Source: Margaritifera margaritifera
Taxonomy: Eukaryota > Mollusca > Bivalvia > Unionida > Margaritiferidae
Length of the DNA stretch: 64,000 nucleotides
Direction: 5' to 3'
NCBI GenBank assembly: GCA_029931535.1
Contig: JAQPZY010000781.1
Location: forward strand, 124,001 to 188,000
Shown: piece after piece, positions 46,623-57,098 of the stretch
Layout: each line of letters begins with the position of its first letter
Position numbering within the stretch: the stretch's first letter is position 1
Translations under genes and position numbers: made by a program
Notes under the pieces: model-generated
Database searches by the model: none
What the model saw: the letters and a program-made list of their open reading frames with translations, nothing else
What the model was told of the DNA's origin: nothing

Positions 46623-49600
46623 CTAGGTGAACCCTTGTATTTGCAATGAACTTTCTGTCTTGGAACTCTCTCTCTTTTTATAATGGAGATCAGCGTATCC
46701 ATAAGGTAACTTGTTGTGGTCAGGAAGTCGCACTCGTTTCTGGTAGGCAAATTGATATACTTTGTCTAAGGGTCGCCTGACGATTTTGTGATTTCGCAAA
46801 CGTACAATTTTGTGAGGATCCATTGTTTTTACCCGAAAGTATTGATCTTGTTGTGACTTTAATGTTTTTTTAAGACGTCAAAGTTAAGCACTTGCCTGGA
46901 ACGATAGTTAAGTGTAAGTCCTTTAACTTTACATTTCGTATAAAGTTGTCCTTGTTCTTCTCTGTATTGGTAACCGTAATATTTGGGTCCACCACTAGCA
47001 AAAACTCAAAATAGTGTCTTCGGGATGTTCATCGATCCAAGCTCCTAAACGTACTTCTTCGATGCGTGGGTGATAGCTTCCAGGGCGATCAATGTACACG
47101 CAAACTATCGGTGTCAAAGTAAAGGACGAGATCTCCTAAAGGTTCCAAGACAGAATACAAATTTAAACGGGTATTGGCTGTCACGTACGCTGGAATGTTG
47201 ACATTTCCAAATCGGATGTTGAGCCAATTTTCACCACAAACAGTTCAACATGACTTTTGCAAAAGATCGTCTTCGTTCGTTTTTTCCCACGTTTCCCAAA
47301 GTGATGCCTTCTACGGATCGGCACCGTTCATTGAATGTCTCTTTGTCTTCTGAAGTCGTACACCAAGAAGGATAGCCGCTAGCTTCTTTCTTCAGTTGAA
47401 TTTCGTTGACGTAGCCTGAGAAAATTCCTTCACTGGAGTCATCGTCCTGTTGGCACGATACTGTGGTAGGAAAGTGTCAAATTTCAAGTTCTTTTAACAG
47501 TCGGTATATACTGCACGATCAAGAGCATAAAACAATTCGACACACACTCACGTTCCTGTCAAGGCATTTTCATAGATTCGATGGCCACCACGTGGTACTA
47601 TTCAGCAATCCGCCTAAATTCTTGATAGGTTTTTAAACGTCGATCGTAGTCGTGTTCCCACATTTCTATCAGTTTGTATCCTTGACTTTCTAAATTATGT
47701 CGTCGTTGGTATCTTTGCTCGTTCAACTCTTCCAGGGTGAACTCTGAGAAAGGACTTTTCAGGTATCGTTGAGAAAATCAAGTTGGGTATCCATGAAATA
47801 AACATCCTTGAAATTCGTAGTCGATCTGTGGGTTTTCTAAATCCTACCCACCTACGGGAAGACTTCCAATTTACATTTTTCCACCATTTCTAGCCTGGTG
47901 TAGCCTATTGTCTTCAGTTTCACACAAGTAATTGAATCAGGCAAAGCTTTGGCGGAGTATCGACAGCTGACAGAGAGATAGAGTCTAGTTTGTTCTCAGG
48001 CATAAACTTTTTCGGTACACTAATCATCACGCTTTGGCAATGATATAAACTTCCTTCAAGGGATTGATACCTCCGTGATCCAGAAATAATTGTGGAAATT
48101 GTTCACAACACCGTAGGTAAATGTTCACATTAGATCGACAATATTTCAACATTTCTTCTTGAAAGTCAAAAGAGTCTGACGAGCAGACTTGCCACCAAGC
48201 GTAGCATGCTTCTCATTGTTCTGTGTGCATACCGTCAGGGTCGTTGTAGCCAATTTCAGGCAAATGAGGGAGCACAACGTGTTGATTTGCTTCTGTATTG
48301 AAAAAGTGTGGAAAACAGCCATTAGTCATTTCTGTCATTCCAAACGTTTCGGACATTCTACTCAAAGGCATGACCAAATAACTCATGGAATCTTTAAACT
48401 GTACGTTTCCCACTTTAATGTAAATGAATTTGGCTCCGTTCATGTTCACTGTTGGAAATTCTGTTCCTTATTCTGAATAATATTTTAAAAGAAACTGTCC
48501 GTCGGAACTGGAGAAATTGTGAGCCATGGCTGTAACATGTCGATGCCAGTTCCCGTAACGCTGGATTTCCTCTTCGCTCCAAGAGTCGTCAGAAGGGTCA
48601 CAAATCCATTCGGCAAAATCAGAAAGAGTACGAGAGCCACGAAAGATCGTTTCTCGTCCTCCTGGAATATTATTACAATTTGGACGATGAAAAAATATAG
48701 GTTCTTGTTTATTGTCACAAGCATGATGCTCTACGCAAAAATTAGGTATGTGAATTCCAGTCTCTTGTGAACATTCCAAGTAAAAAAAAGATTGAATACT
48801 TCCTCGAGTTTATTGTCATAGTTTTGAATGTAACATTGATGATTGAATCCACAATTTGGTCACAAACGCGGCATCTTTTCTTTCCTGGACAAACATGTGA
48901 CTTATGGTTATTCGTTCGAACAAGATGTCCACAAGTGGAGCACACTCTCTATAATTCGCAAAGATTTTGTTGTTGTTGTTGGAATTGTTTCATGCGATGT
49001 TGTTCGTAAGGGGATGAACTGACAAAGGTTCGCTTGGAATTAGAGCAATGAATTATTTCTTTTCCTTCAGGAATGCAAGGTCTGGAAGCTAAATACCCAC
49101 GACATCTCTTTCCACAATGAATATGTTGATCTCGATGGCTAAATCCTTGGTCACATTTCTCGCAATAGCAACTGTATCCAAGAAATCATGTGATTGCTGT
49201 AAAATGGCATCGAAATGCTCTTGATGACGATAAATGTGAACGTATTTTCCATGTAGAAAATCTGGTCCTCAAAACACGAGAGATCCGCAAACAAATTGAG
49301 GGTATACTTTCAACGTATAACGAAGTGCCAACACATCTTGAAGTTTTTGCATTTCAGGAATTCCACACACGGTCTCTTTAGCAATGCCCGCTTGGTGCAA
49401 AAGAATTTCTTTTTCTCTTCGTTGTTGCAGTCTGTCCGATTTTTTAATGCATTTACATGATCGTTTCCATTCTGCTGTGTCATTCTTCTCGGCATAAGTT
49501 TGAGTCACTACGATGGTACGGGCTAAACACATTTAGTCCTGATGATTGTTAATCTGGACGATACTTTGTTTGGTACTGCAAAGTTCATCCGCGAATAAAA

Positions 49601-50147
49601 CGTTGCGTCGTAAACTCCCTCTTGGTGGTAAAACGTGTGTCATGTGAAGGATGGCTCATCGATAATTTTGAAAGACGTTAATTCTGCAGGTGTACCAAAC
49701 TAGATCTAGACAGGAGACTTCAAACTGTCGTTATAAACAAACGTCATCTTTCTCTTGGCACTGCCGTTTCAATGTTTATAATAATGATTCCCATAAATCT
49801 GCACTGAAACCCGCTGCTTTCTCTGGTGACACTTGAGACTTTAACTCTTTAAATTTCACCGTGTACGTATAAGCCGTCGTTTGAAATTTTCTGGAAGTCA
49901 CTTTTTGGGTCTCTCGAATGTGAAAATAATCTTCAGGAGCGACCGAACAACTTTCTTTCTTGGCTGATCTTGACTCTCTTGGTGTTGTAGTGAAGGTAGA
50001 TCGTGTTGGCTCAGGCTCACTCATGTCCTCGTCAAAAGCATTGGCATGAACTTGTGCTAACACTTCAGTGAGCGTATGTGGTGACATCGAAAGTCGTCGT
50101 GTCTTGGTTTCTTCTTGTTTCTCCTCAGCAAGGTGTGATCGTTTCAT
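46623..50147 (-). pseudogene. Protein-primed family B DNA polymerase relic (B)
   Basis: Starts ATG at 50147 (MKRSHLAEEKQEETKTRRLS). In order: TYTVKFKELKSQVSPEKAAG; CLARTIVVTQTYAEKN near 49520; AKETVCGIPEMQ near 49370; a zinc-finger region with CEKCDQGF-type pairs near 49170-48870 (CSTCGHLVRTN, CPGKKRCRVCDQIVD); TAMAHNFSSSDGQFLLKYY near 48530-48480 (exonuclease); VGNVQFKDSMSYLVMPLSRM near 48390; PEIGYNDPDGM near 48245; VLYFDTDS near 47110 (motif C intact); YYGYQYREEQGQLYTKCKVK near 46990-46930; and a C-terminus with KVYQFAYQKRVRLPDHNKLP near 46740. About 1,150 codons once; many stops and frameshifts now. It is the first gene of the run, transcribed toward the BIR gene. Confidence 0.93.
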
Positions 50148-50244
50148 CTCGATTCAAAATTTGATTTGACTAAGGTACACACTCTCTCCCAACATATAGA
50201 AAGACTATCACCTTAAGAGAATATACTGATTCAGCTTTCAGTCC

Positions 50245-50631
50245 ATGAAGATGGAAGAGTCACAACAAATTGCACTTCTCGCCAGAGATTTACAGACACT
50301 CATACGAAAGTACACTTCAAATTAGACTTCTGACTGCTCCTTTCGAGATAAAAGTCAAAATACCTGCTATATCTGTCAGGAAAAATGATATTGGGCTGCA
50401 GAATGTCCACAACGTCAAAGAAAAGGAACCACTAAGACGGGAGAAAAGAGAGATAAAAGGAGATGTACATGTTATCAATGTAAAGAAAAAGGGCATTAGT
50501 CTTCAGTGTCCCAAGAAAAAAAGACAACAAGGAGGAAGAGCGTTTTTCAGAAGCAGCAAAAAAGACACAAAAAAAAACAACAGAAGAACAACCCATGCCC
50601 GCAAATAGATTCAAGAAGGCAAGACAAGTAG
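50245..50631 (+). pseudogene. Zinc-knuckle (CCHC-like) small protein relic
   Basis: From ATG at 50245 one frame runs 128 codons to TAG at 50629 with no frameshift, only three internal stops. It reads MKMEESQQIALLARDLQTLI, then CYICQEK, stop, YWAAECPQ, then CYQCKEKGH, stop, SSVS, then a Lys/Gln-rich tail (KRHKKKQQKN). The two C-x2-C-x4-H-x4-C knuckles are damaged: the first has Tyr for His, the second Ser for the last Cys. CCHC knuckles bind single-stranded nucleic acid. It is divergent from the polymerase, 98 bases from its ATG, so a shared promoter region (50148-50244) is likely. Not a gag remnant by context, as no retroviral genes are near. Confidence 0.65.
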
Positions 50632-50855
50632 AAGAAACTGAAGTAAAAGATCCATGCCAGTGAAGAAATTCAAAAGAGAAAGACAGTGAAAGAAAGAAGA
50701 AAATATACTTTTTTGTCTCTTTGTCTTGATTTTGTTTCTTTTAGTATCGAAAAGATCTTCACACACGCACGCATTCACATATTATCATGGAGGGATTTAA
50801 GTTTTTTTTGATTTGGCAATCAGTGAATAGCATCTCTTTTCAAAGAGATATAGGT

Positions 50856-50871
50856 GGCCCTGAAAAGGAAG
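50856..50871 (-). terminator. Partly decayed histone-type stem-loop, unit 3
   Basis: On - it reads cttccttttcagggcc, followed by acctatatctctttgaaaag. The loop TTTC and the 3' arm agggcc are intact, but the outer half of the 5' arm no longer pairs. The downstream hairpin-like atctctttgaaaagagat is shared with units 1 and 2. Confidence 0.55.
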
Positions 50872-50929
50872 GTCTTTTTCTCTTCGGATGGGCTAAAAGA
50901 GTCTGGTACATTTCTTTGAGATGTTTTAA

Positions 50930-51312
50930 CAGACTAACCATTTTGTTTCAATCTCTTCCTTCTGTTCGCTGTTCAAAGTTTCCCTCTTTTCTTCTTCTTC
51001 TACTCCCTTTTGTTGTTGTTGAACAAATATTTTTTCTTCTTCTTTCTGACGTCGCAAAAACCTATCCAACTCTTCCTTCCTTTTCCTTCTGAAATAATCA
51101 TACACTGGTAATGATGGAGAAGGAGGTGAAGGTGGTAGTTGGTACTACCGCCGCAAAAATTCTTGCGGGGACAATAGGAAATAGCGCAAGGCCAAATTGA
51201 AGTCATCCTCTTCTGGAAGAGGAATACTTGCTACAGCTTCAGTTGTAGTAGTAGTCGTACTATCACTGCAAGTATACGCACCCCAATACATCGTCTTCAT
51301 TTTATCAGCCAT
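50930..51312 (-). pseudogene. Charged protein with histone-like 3' end, unit 3
   Basis: From ATG at 51312 the frame reads MADKMKTMYWGAYTCSDSTT, a Thr/Glu stretch, IPLPEEDDFNLALRYFLLSP, and a TAG at 51145. It then continues in the same frame with a Pro/Ser linker (QLPPSPPSPSLPVYDYF) and a Lys/Glu/Gln-rich coiled-coil-like tail (RRKRKEELDRFLRRQKEEEK) to about 50930. Upstream on - are ccaat (about 51458) and tatatatgcgc (about 51372). The C-terminal part resembles units 1 and 2 in composition; the N-terminal part differs. It lies upstream of the zinc-knuckle gene and is convergent with it. Confidence 0.5.
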
Positions 51313-51367
51313 ATGTATAGTACTCAAACTGTTCTGCAGTGGTAAATCGTAGGAACACTGGTGCGCA

Positions 51368-51378
51368 TATATATTGAA
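51368..51378 (-). promoter_or_regulatory. TATA-like box with upstream CCAAT, unit 3
   Basis: tatatatgcgcacc on -, about 60 bases upstream of the ATG at 51312, with an accaatcag (CCAAT) motif about 85 bases further upstream. This is the arrangement seen in many histone gene promoters. Confidence 0.4.
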
Positions 51379-51479
51379 AGTGACGTACTCGTCCGCTGAC
51401 CTCTGTTTGGAAGGGAGACTAGAAACCCTGACTGAATTATGGTACGCACATTCTGATTGGTGGAGCATTTCAATCGTTT

Positions 51480-52170
51480 CGATCCGGTCCAAGACTATAT
51501 ATATATACACAGGCACATTGACCCATTGTGTCACCTGTTCTCAAGACGACCCGTCAAGATGTGGACAAGCGTGGAAACAAACAAGAACGTACACAAGCAC
51601 ACACATACACAAAGAGTCACACGCGTAGAACAGTACATATTTACATTTAGAGATAGAGAAGCAAAGTTATTTAGAATAATCAAGGGGTCTAAAGTTAAGA
51701 AAAATAACAAAGTTACAGAAAAATAACTACATGTCAAGAAAGGGACCTATTATCTATGAATAAGGCGAACACGTTTGAATACATGCTAGGATCACTATAG
51801 AGCTGTAATGCTTGACATGACCGACTTATTTTTACGTCATTGCAAGGAAGTCTGGTTACATAGAACGCCATCTGTAGCGGTGCATTATTTTTTGTTTCTA
51901 GTTTTACATCCCCGATATACATTCCATTGCGAGAAACAAATATATGAATGTATTTACCTTACAAGGGAAGATGGTGGAAGGATTCAATAATGAGAGAGGG
52001 GGTGAGCAAAGTGATATGTAACAAAATGAGAAACTGTGGGCTAAACAGAGCCCTGTTGGACTTGAATTTTTCGTTGAAGCCAAAATTCACCATATGTTCA
52101 CTTCTGCAGGATCCCATATTTCTCTTTATGGCAACGTTCATTGTCGGTACATCTGTTATTTGACTCAGTG
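51480..52170. other. Gene-free stretch
   Basis: AT-rich intronic sequence with short featureless frames only. Confidence 0.4.
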
Positions 52171-52444
52171 CAGATCCGTCGCAAGTTTGCGCTGGATGAA
52201 AAGGCGCCCCGGGCAAACGTCGCCTTCGGCGCCTCCACCCTCGGAAAAAACCCCACTGCAAACTGTTTATTTTTTAAATGTTCATGAGAATTTTAACTAA
52301 ACGTGGGTATTTTAATGAAAAAGTTGTACGTTTATTTAAGTAAAATACAGAATAAAAGAACATGATATGTGAAATGGCCCCCCCCCCCCGGAGCTTAGCG
52401 CTCCAGGCGGTCGCCCGTATCGGTTGCCCATTACGACAGCCCTG
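52171..52444. mobile_element. Short hAT-type MITE with 8-bp target duplication
   Basis: Ends cagatccgtcgcaa and, inverted, cagggctgtcgtaa form the imperfect terminal repeats. Flanks actcagtg (52163-52170) and actcagta (52445-52452) match in 7 of 8 positions. The inside has GC-rich arms (ggcgccccgggc, gtcgccttcggcgcc) and a 13-C run near 52378-52390. Confidence 0.82.
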
Positions 52445-52794
52445 ACTCAGTAGGCAGTATGTCGAGGGACTGGACAAAGTGTTCGGCTGTGTTAAAAGGG
52501 TTGACAGGTTTGGTGTTGACCTTGTTTCTGATATGGTTTTTGTGATTGTTCATTCTTTTATTTTATAAAGTCAGCTGTTTCGCAAACATATTGATGGCCC
52601 AATTTTGCTCATTCAGGACGTAAATGATGTTTTTACTGAAACACCCTAACCTTTGGTGTAACTAACTCCTGTTAGTAGTATTCTCGAAGATTTGCTAACA
52701 GATTAGACAACGTATGTTTTTTTTTTATCTATAGGTTCCTGCTTCCGTACTATGGTTTGAGTTCAAATGGACACGCATAACGTAGTCTTTTAAG

Positions 52795-53560
52795 TGTATT
52801 TATCGTCGGTAAGAAACCATAGGTGGTTCTTTGAATATCTCCCTTTGACGTGGAGAGGGACCATTAATGTGTCAATGTCCCCAGACAGTTTTCCCCATAT
52901 TTGGGGCGTCTTGGTAGTATGTTGGAACGAGAGTGATACGATTGTTGGCGTTCATAGTTTTGTATCTATGGTGACTGTTTCAGTCAATAGGTCTCTATAG
53001 CTAGCGGTATCTATAATTTTATTCTTTCATCCTCTTCTTTTCAAGTGCTCTTTGAGTTGAGTCTTTTGTTGAGCGTCTCCATGTATGAGTACATACTTTT
53101 CATGCTAACACATATGCGCAACGGAAGGTTTTTGATTACATGTTTATGATGACTCCTGGTATGTAAGAGATATTGATGGGAGTCTCTCGATTTGCTATAC
53201 ACGTCAGTTTCTGTATTTTCATCTTGTACCGTGAGTAGGGTATCCAGGAATATATTGGACCTCTCTGATGACTCCAGGGTGAATTTTATGGTGCGATGGA
53301 AATTACTAGCAGGTCCAAAAAATTGTTGGAGTTGCTCCTGTGTTCTTACACATTTGATCTCCACGTCATCAATAAATCTGCACCAACTTAGGGTTTTCTT
53401 AAGTTTGTTTGTCTGTGGCTTGATTCAGAAGATTGATTCCCCATAACGTATGAGGGTGCCATTTTGGTGCCCATTGATATACCATTGCCTTGAATATATT
53501 GTTAGTCATTAAACACAAAGTTGTTCATCTTCAAAAAGTGTTTCAGAAGATTGACAAGGT
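52795..53560 (-). mobile_element. Penelope-like element reverse transcriptase fragment
   Basis: On -: ISMGTKMAPSYV near 53475-53440, WCRFIDDVEI near 53380-53350 (the YxDD-type catalytic box, here FIDD), FHRTIKFTLESSERSNIFLD near 53300-53245, TDVYSKSRDSHQYLLHTRSH near 53205-53145, then TPTIVSLSFQHTTKTPQIWG near 52950-52890. This is the order and wording of Penelope-like RTs (MGTKMAP, IDD, HPTIKFT-x-x-x-S, FLDT, Y-x-KPTDxxQYL). No GIY-YIG endonuclease was seen. It is 5'- and 3'-truncated with frameshifts, and lies in intron 1. Confidence 0.85.
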
Positions 53561-53839
53561 ATTATGTGGGTGATCAAAGGGTAGGAACGGAAGTCCCACG
53601 CTTCCATGGAAGCTTGTATGCGCTCCTTATGTGGTCTGTTTGTATGTTTGCACAGAAGAAGCAAACGTTTATGATGAAGAGTGTTACCTTATTGGGCAGA
53701 CTGGTTTAGATGTCTGTAGTCCTGTCTATAAGAGGATACAAGAAGGGAGTTGTTGTGCAAGGGAGTTAATATGGTAGTCGATTATTTCTGTTATATGTTT
53801 TGTGTTCAGTTTTTTTGTTGTCAAGTGAGCTTATGGTAT

Positions 53840-54520
53840 GGTCATGCGTCCGTCCAAATCCACTGAACCAATTTCATCCAGTCTTATAGGATACTATTCT
53901 TACTTAAATAGCTTTCAGTTTTGGTACAAATGATACCAATCCGCCATCAAGTATGACTGTCATTACTAAAACTATAAATATCTTTAAACTGCTTCTTCTC
54001 AAAAGACGCTCTCCAGACTTTTGCCATTTTTGACAGAAAGAGTCTTTTCAAGTTTATATAAATGAAGTCGACCCGCCATCAAATATGGCTGCCGTTAGTA
54101 AAAATATAAAGTCCTTTAAACGACTTCTTCTCAAAGACCGCTCAACAGAATTTTACCAAATTTGACAGAATGCATTCTGACATGAACAGCTTTCATGTTT
54201 TTGTAAGTGATGCCGATGTGCCATCAAACCGTGCCATCAACATTATTAAAAATTAAACGATTTCTTCTAAATGAAGTCACTCAACAAAATTTTACCAAAT
54301 CGGATAGAAAACAGCCTGACATAAAGGGCTTTTAATTTTGAACTAAAATGCCGATCTGCCATCAAATATGGCTGTTGTTACTAAAAATTGAAAAAACCTT
54401 TAAAAAGTTCTTCTAAAATTGTGCTCTATAGATATTGACCAACTTTGACAGAAAACATCCTGTTATAAATGTCTTTCAATATTAAACAAATGATGCTCAT
54501 GTGGCATCAGATATGGATGA
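53840..54520. repeat. ~140-bp diverged tandem repeat, about 5 copies
   Basis: Blocks gccatcaaatatggctg(c/t) at about 53947, 54078, 54222, 54359 and 54505 are each followed by a ttta(a/c)-cgacttcttctcaaa segment and a ttt(t)accaaatttgacagaa segment. Divergence is high, so this is an old array. Confidence 0.75.
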
Positions 54521-55730
54521 AGATAAAAAAAAAAAAGATAAACCTTGAAACAACTGTTTTCATAATATATGCAATCAGCAGCATTGGAATAAATTGCTAC
54601 AGAAAACATCATACTGATCCAGATTTGTATACATGTTCTGTTCTCCGTACGATTCATCTTGGCTGTTCATTGACAAGACATTCCAACGTTGATATAACAT
54701 ATCAGCCACTCTATTTATCTCATGAGTGTCGTTTTCTTCTTTTTCTTCTTATTTCCCACTCCAACAGAGTTGATAGAAGATATATTATCTTTTCCGGTTG
54801 TTTCGTAACGCCAGCCTTAATTTAGACCCTATTCCACATACACTCATCAACATTGTTATGTTGAGATATCTCCGACAAAATAACAACCATTTTTCGTAGC
54901 ACACTCCATATATTGGACCTTATTTCACATAGACTTATGAAAGTTGATATGTGGATGCATCTCAGGGACAGAGACTCAACCATGTCACAATTTATTTGCC
55001 ACTATGACCTATTTTTATGCGTGAATGATTGTTTGTCGAAGCATCTGTAAAGAGAACCATAAACAAAAAGTAACTCACGGTGACATATGTTTGTGCTTTA
55101 TTAATTTTGGCACAAAAGGAATTTCAGCTGATGTTTTTGAAACTAGAAGTTCTCAATATATAAAACTATATACATTGACTCATGCTTAGAGCACTACACA
55201 CTGATATAGAAAGTAGGTCACTGTGACATTTTTCTATCTCTCGTGACTTTGTGTCTAAAAATGAATTTTTAAGCCACATTTCTATGACCGTATTTCCAAA
55301 CTCTCATCAAACTTTACAACATCTTCTGCCCTACCGCGCTTTTTCCAAGATTAGGTAACTGTGGTTTATCTTTAATGCTTGCTTGACATCATCACCAAAA
55401 TGGATTTTTCTTGATATCTTGTAACACTGTCAGCTTTACACTCATAAAACTTTATATATGGATGCATCTCAGCGAGTGGTACTGCGATGATTGAAATACC
55501 AAATGTGGGTCAATGTGACCAAACAGAAAATGTCAGTGTAAACTCCTTGACATACTTTTCAACTAATACACAGTTTAACCCCATACATTAAACTCTCCAA
55601 AGTGAACAGTGACATCATGTAACCTACACGTATTCCTCCTATTGACATGTATGCTAACCTAAGTTAAATTTTCAAAGAAAAATACGGCTGGGGAGGGGAT
55701 TCGTGTTTCGATAGTTAATATTAACATTAA

Positions 55731-55732
<2 letters not shown>
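54521..55732. other. Gene-free intronic stretch
   Basis: Intron 1 sequence with an interspersed-repeat flavour (recurring gaccttattt/cacatagac and gcatctcag phrases). One 118-codon frame (54469-54825) has no domain and I do not call it. Confidence 0.4.

Positions 55733-55772
<40 letters not shown>
55733..55772. repeat. (ATT)n microsatellite
   Basis: ATT repeat 24 bases upstream of exon 2. Confidence 0.93.
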
Positions 55773-55795
55773 ATATATTCTTTGTCCTTTTTTAG

Positions 55796-55895
55796 CAATC
55801 GTCTCTGCGAATTACGAATGTTTTTACAGCGATGGCCGCACACTTTATTGCGACTCTTGTTGTGAGTACGACTGCTGTGTAGATACCAGTGGACC
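55796..55895 (+). CDS. CYYR1/Shisa-like protein, exon 2 (Cys/Tyr-rich ectodomain)
   Basis: Acceptor ...tcctttttttag at 55795, donor gtgagt at 55896. The reading phase accepts one base from exon 1 and passes two to exon 3. It encodes IVSANYECFYSDGRTLYCDS, then CCEYDCCVDTSGP. Six Cys within about 20 residues plus Tyr make the compact disulfide-rich ectodomain typical of the family. The first few residues complete the signal peptide; cleavage near SA-N (residue 19) is likely. Confidence 0.85.
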
Positions 55896-56035
55896 GTGAG
55901 TATAGGATTTTCTAAGTAAAAAGCAAAAGCTTACAAAAGTAGTTTGAATTCTGTCATTTACTTAATACAAGAGGATGTATCTGAAGATCATTAGCTGTGT
56001 AGTAGGTTTACATGTCGAATACCAATAAACGTACG

Positions 56036-56038
<3 letters not shown>

Positions 56039-56098
<60 letters not shown>
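56039..56098. repeat. (CA)n(TA)n compound microsatellite
   Basis: About 40 bp CA then about 18 bp TA, within intron 2. Confidence 0.93.
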
Positions 56099-56164
56099 TC
56101 AATTTGCCTTGCAAGTGAGTTTTCATACACCTGGAGTCCTTACCTTCGACCTTGTTCCATTCTT

Positions 56165-56265
56165 TTTTGGGGATGGTCGCGTGGGTTAGGGCGCTGGTGT
56201 ACTAGAGAAAGGCAATAGTTGCCGTTACTCGCGCATGGGTTAGATTCCTGCTTGGAACGAATTAC
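56165..56265 (+). repeat. tRNA-like SINE head
   Basis: gtcgcgtgggttagggcgct (A-box region) and gcgcatgggttagattcctg (B-box region, near ggttcgattcc) are about 55 bases apart, within intron 2. Mispairing and lack of a recognisable anticodon arm argue against a functional tRNA. Confidence 0.55.
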
Positions 56266-56925
56266 AACTATCTAACCTGTTAGATTATATGTTAGATCTG
56301 TTGGGCATACAATTGAAATTTTCATTACATTGCTCAATATTTATTATTTTCATTTCCCTAGTTTGCGGAAGGGTTACTATCAAACTAGAAGACTTCTGTA
56401 TTGATTAATTCTAGCAATTTTGCGGGTGTAATAGAACAACAAAATTAAAAAACACATACGCTATGTCAGTATACCTGATAGGCCTTGTAGAGTGAATTGT
56501 AGAATGTGCTACCTTACACAACAAGTATGTGTCTTTAAGTGGCAGGTTTATTACGTTCCTTTCCTATAAACTTGTAAACACACAAGAACGGATTATTACT
56601 GTATTCAACTTGATGAATTTTTAAATGCATAACATCAAATTTTTTTTTTAAAACCAAATAAATAGTCACAGATTTTTTCAAAAAGTTGCTCTGTCAAATG
56701 TTCTGTAATTCTAGCCTGTAAATGTGAACATTACTAATGCATGAAAGTAGCAACAAAACTTCAAATTAGTCCATACCTGAATTCGCACAAAAAGAAACAC
56801 ACAAAAATACCCATTTTAGACACAATCGGCAAATACCTATATATGGAAAAATATCCAGAATAAGGTCAACTGCAGAACAATTATATGTATTGAATTCTTA
56901 CGTTTTTATTGTGTAATCTCAACAG

Positions 56926-57098
56926 ATCCACTGTGTACATTGCTTGTGGTATATCAGGAACAGTGATCCTTCTGGGTCTTTTTATTGGCTGTTGCATTCG
57001 GCGCAGGCGCATGATCGTGAGAGGCCAGACACTTACACAGCACCCTAATAGAGTGGTAGTCGTCAATAGGAACATTTACACAGCCGGAGCAGCACCAG
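56926..57098 (+). CDS. CYYR1/Shisa-like protein, exon 3 (membrane span)
   Basis: Acceptor ctcaacag at 56925, donor g|gtactc at 57099. It encodes STVYIACGISGTVILLGLFI, GCCIRRRR and a basic/polar start of the cytoplasmic tail, ending AGAAPG across the junction. If the donor is not used the frame continues 26 codons past it to a stop at 57176-57178 (GTQQHLYLL...DDCL), which would give a shorter isoform lacking both PPxY motifs. Confidence 0.87.

Larger units (their letters stand above)
36937..50147 (-). mobile_element. Piece B: near-complete Maverick/adintovirus-like provirus, decayed
   Basis: Hallmark genes of mid-size eukaryotic dsDNA viruses, nearly all on the - strand: polymerase, BIR protein, ATPase, integrase with chromodomain, penton-like, core/pX-like, major capsid protein and adenain-like protease, plus several small conserved proteins. 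Total about 13.2 kb, within the usual 10-20 kb for such viruses. Every large gene is broken. It sits antisense in intron 1 of the CYYR1-like gene. Terminal inverted repeats and a target duplication were not found; three histone-like units and a zinc-knuckle gene flank it and may extend the element to about 35.2-51.4 kb. Confidence 0.9.

Noticed and set aside
50245..50631. Retroviral gag nucleocapsid
   Set aside because: No capsid, protease or RT of a retroelement is adjacent, and the neighbours are polymerase and capsid genes of a dsDNA virus.
36163..50871. The flanking units as long terminal repeats of an LTR element
   Set aside because: They contain protein-coding frames, number two on one side and one on the other, and no gag-pol lies between; they are repeated genes, not LTRs.
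54469..54825. 118-codon open frame in intron 1
   Set aside because: No domain, starts in a diverged tandem repeat, and is composed of low-information AT-rich codons.
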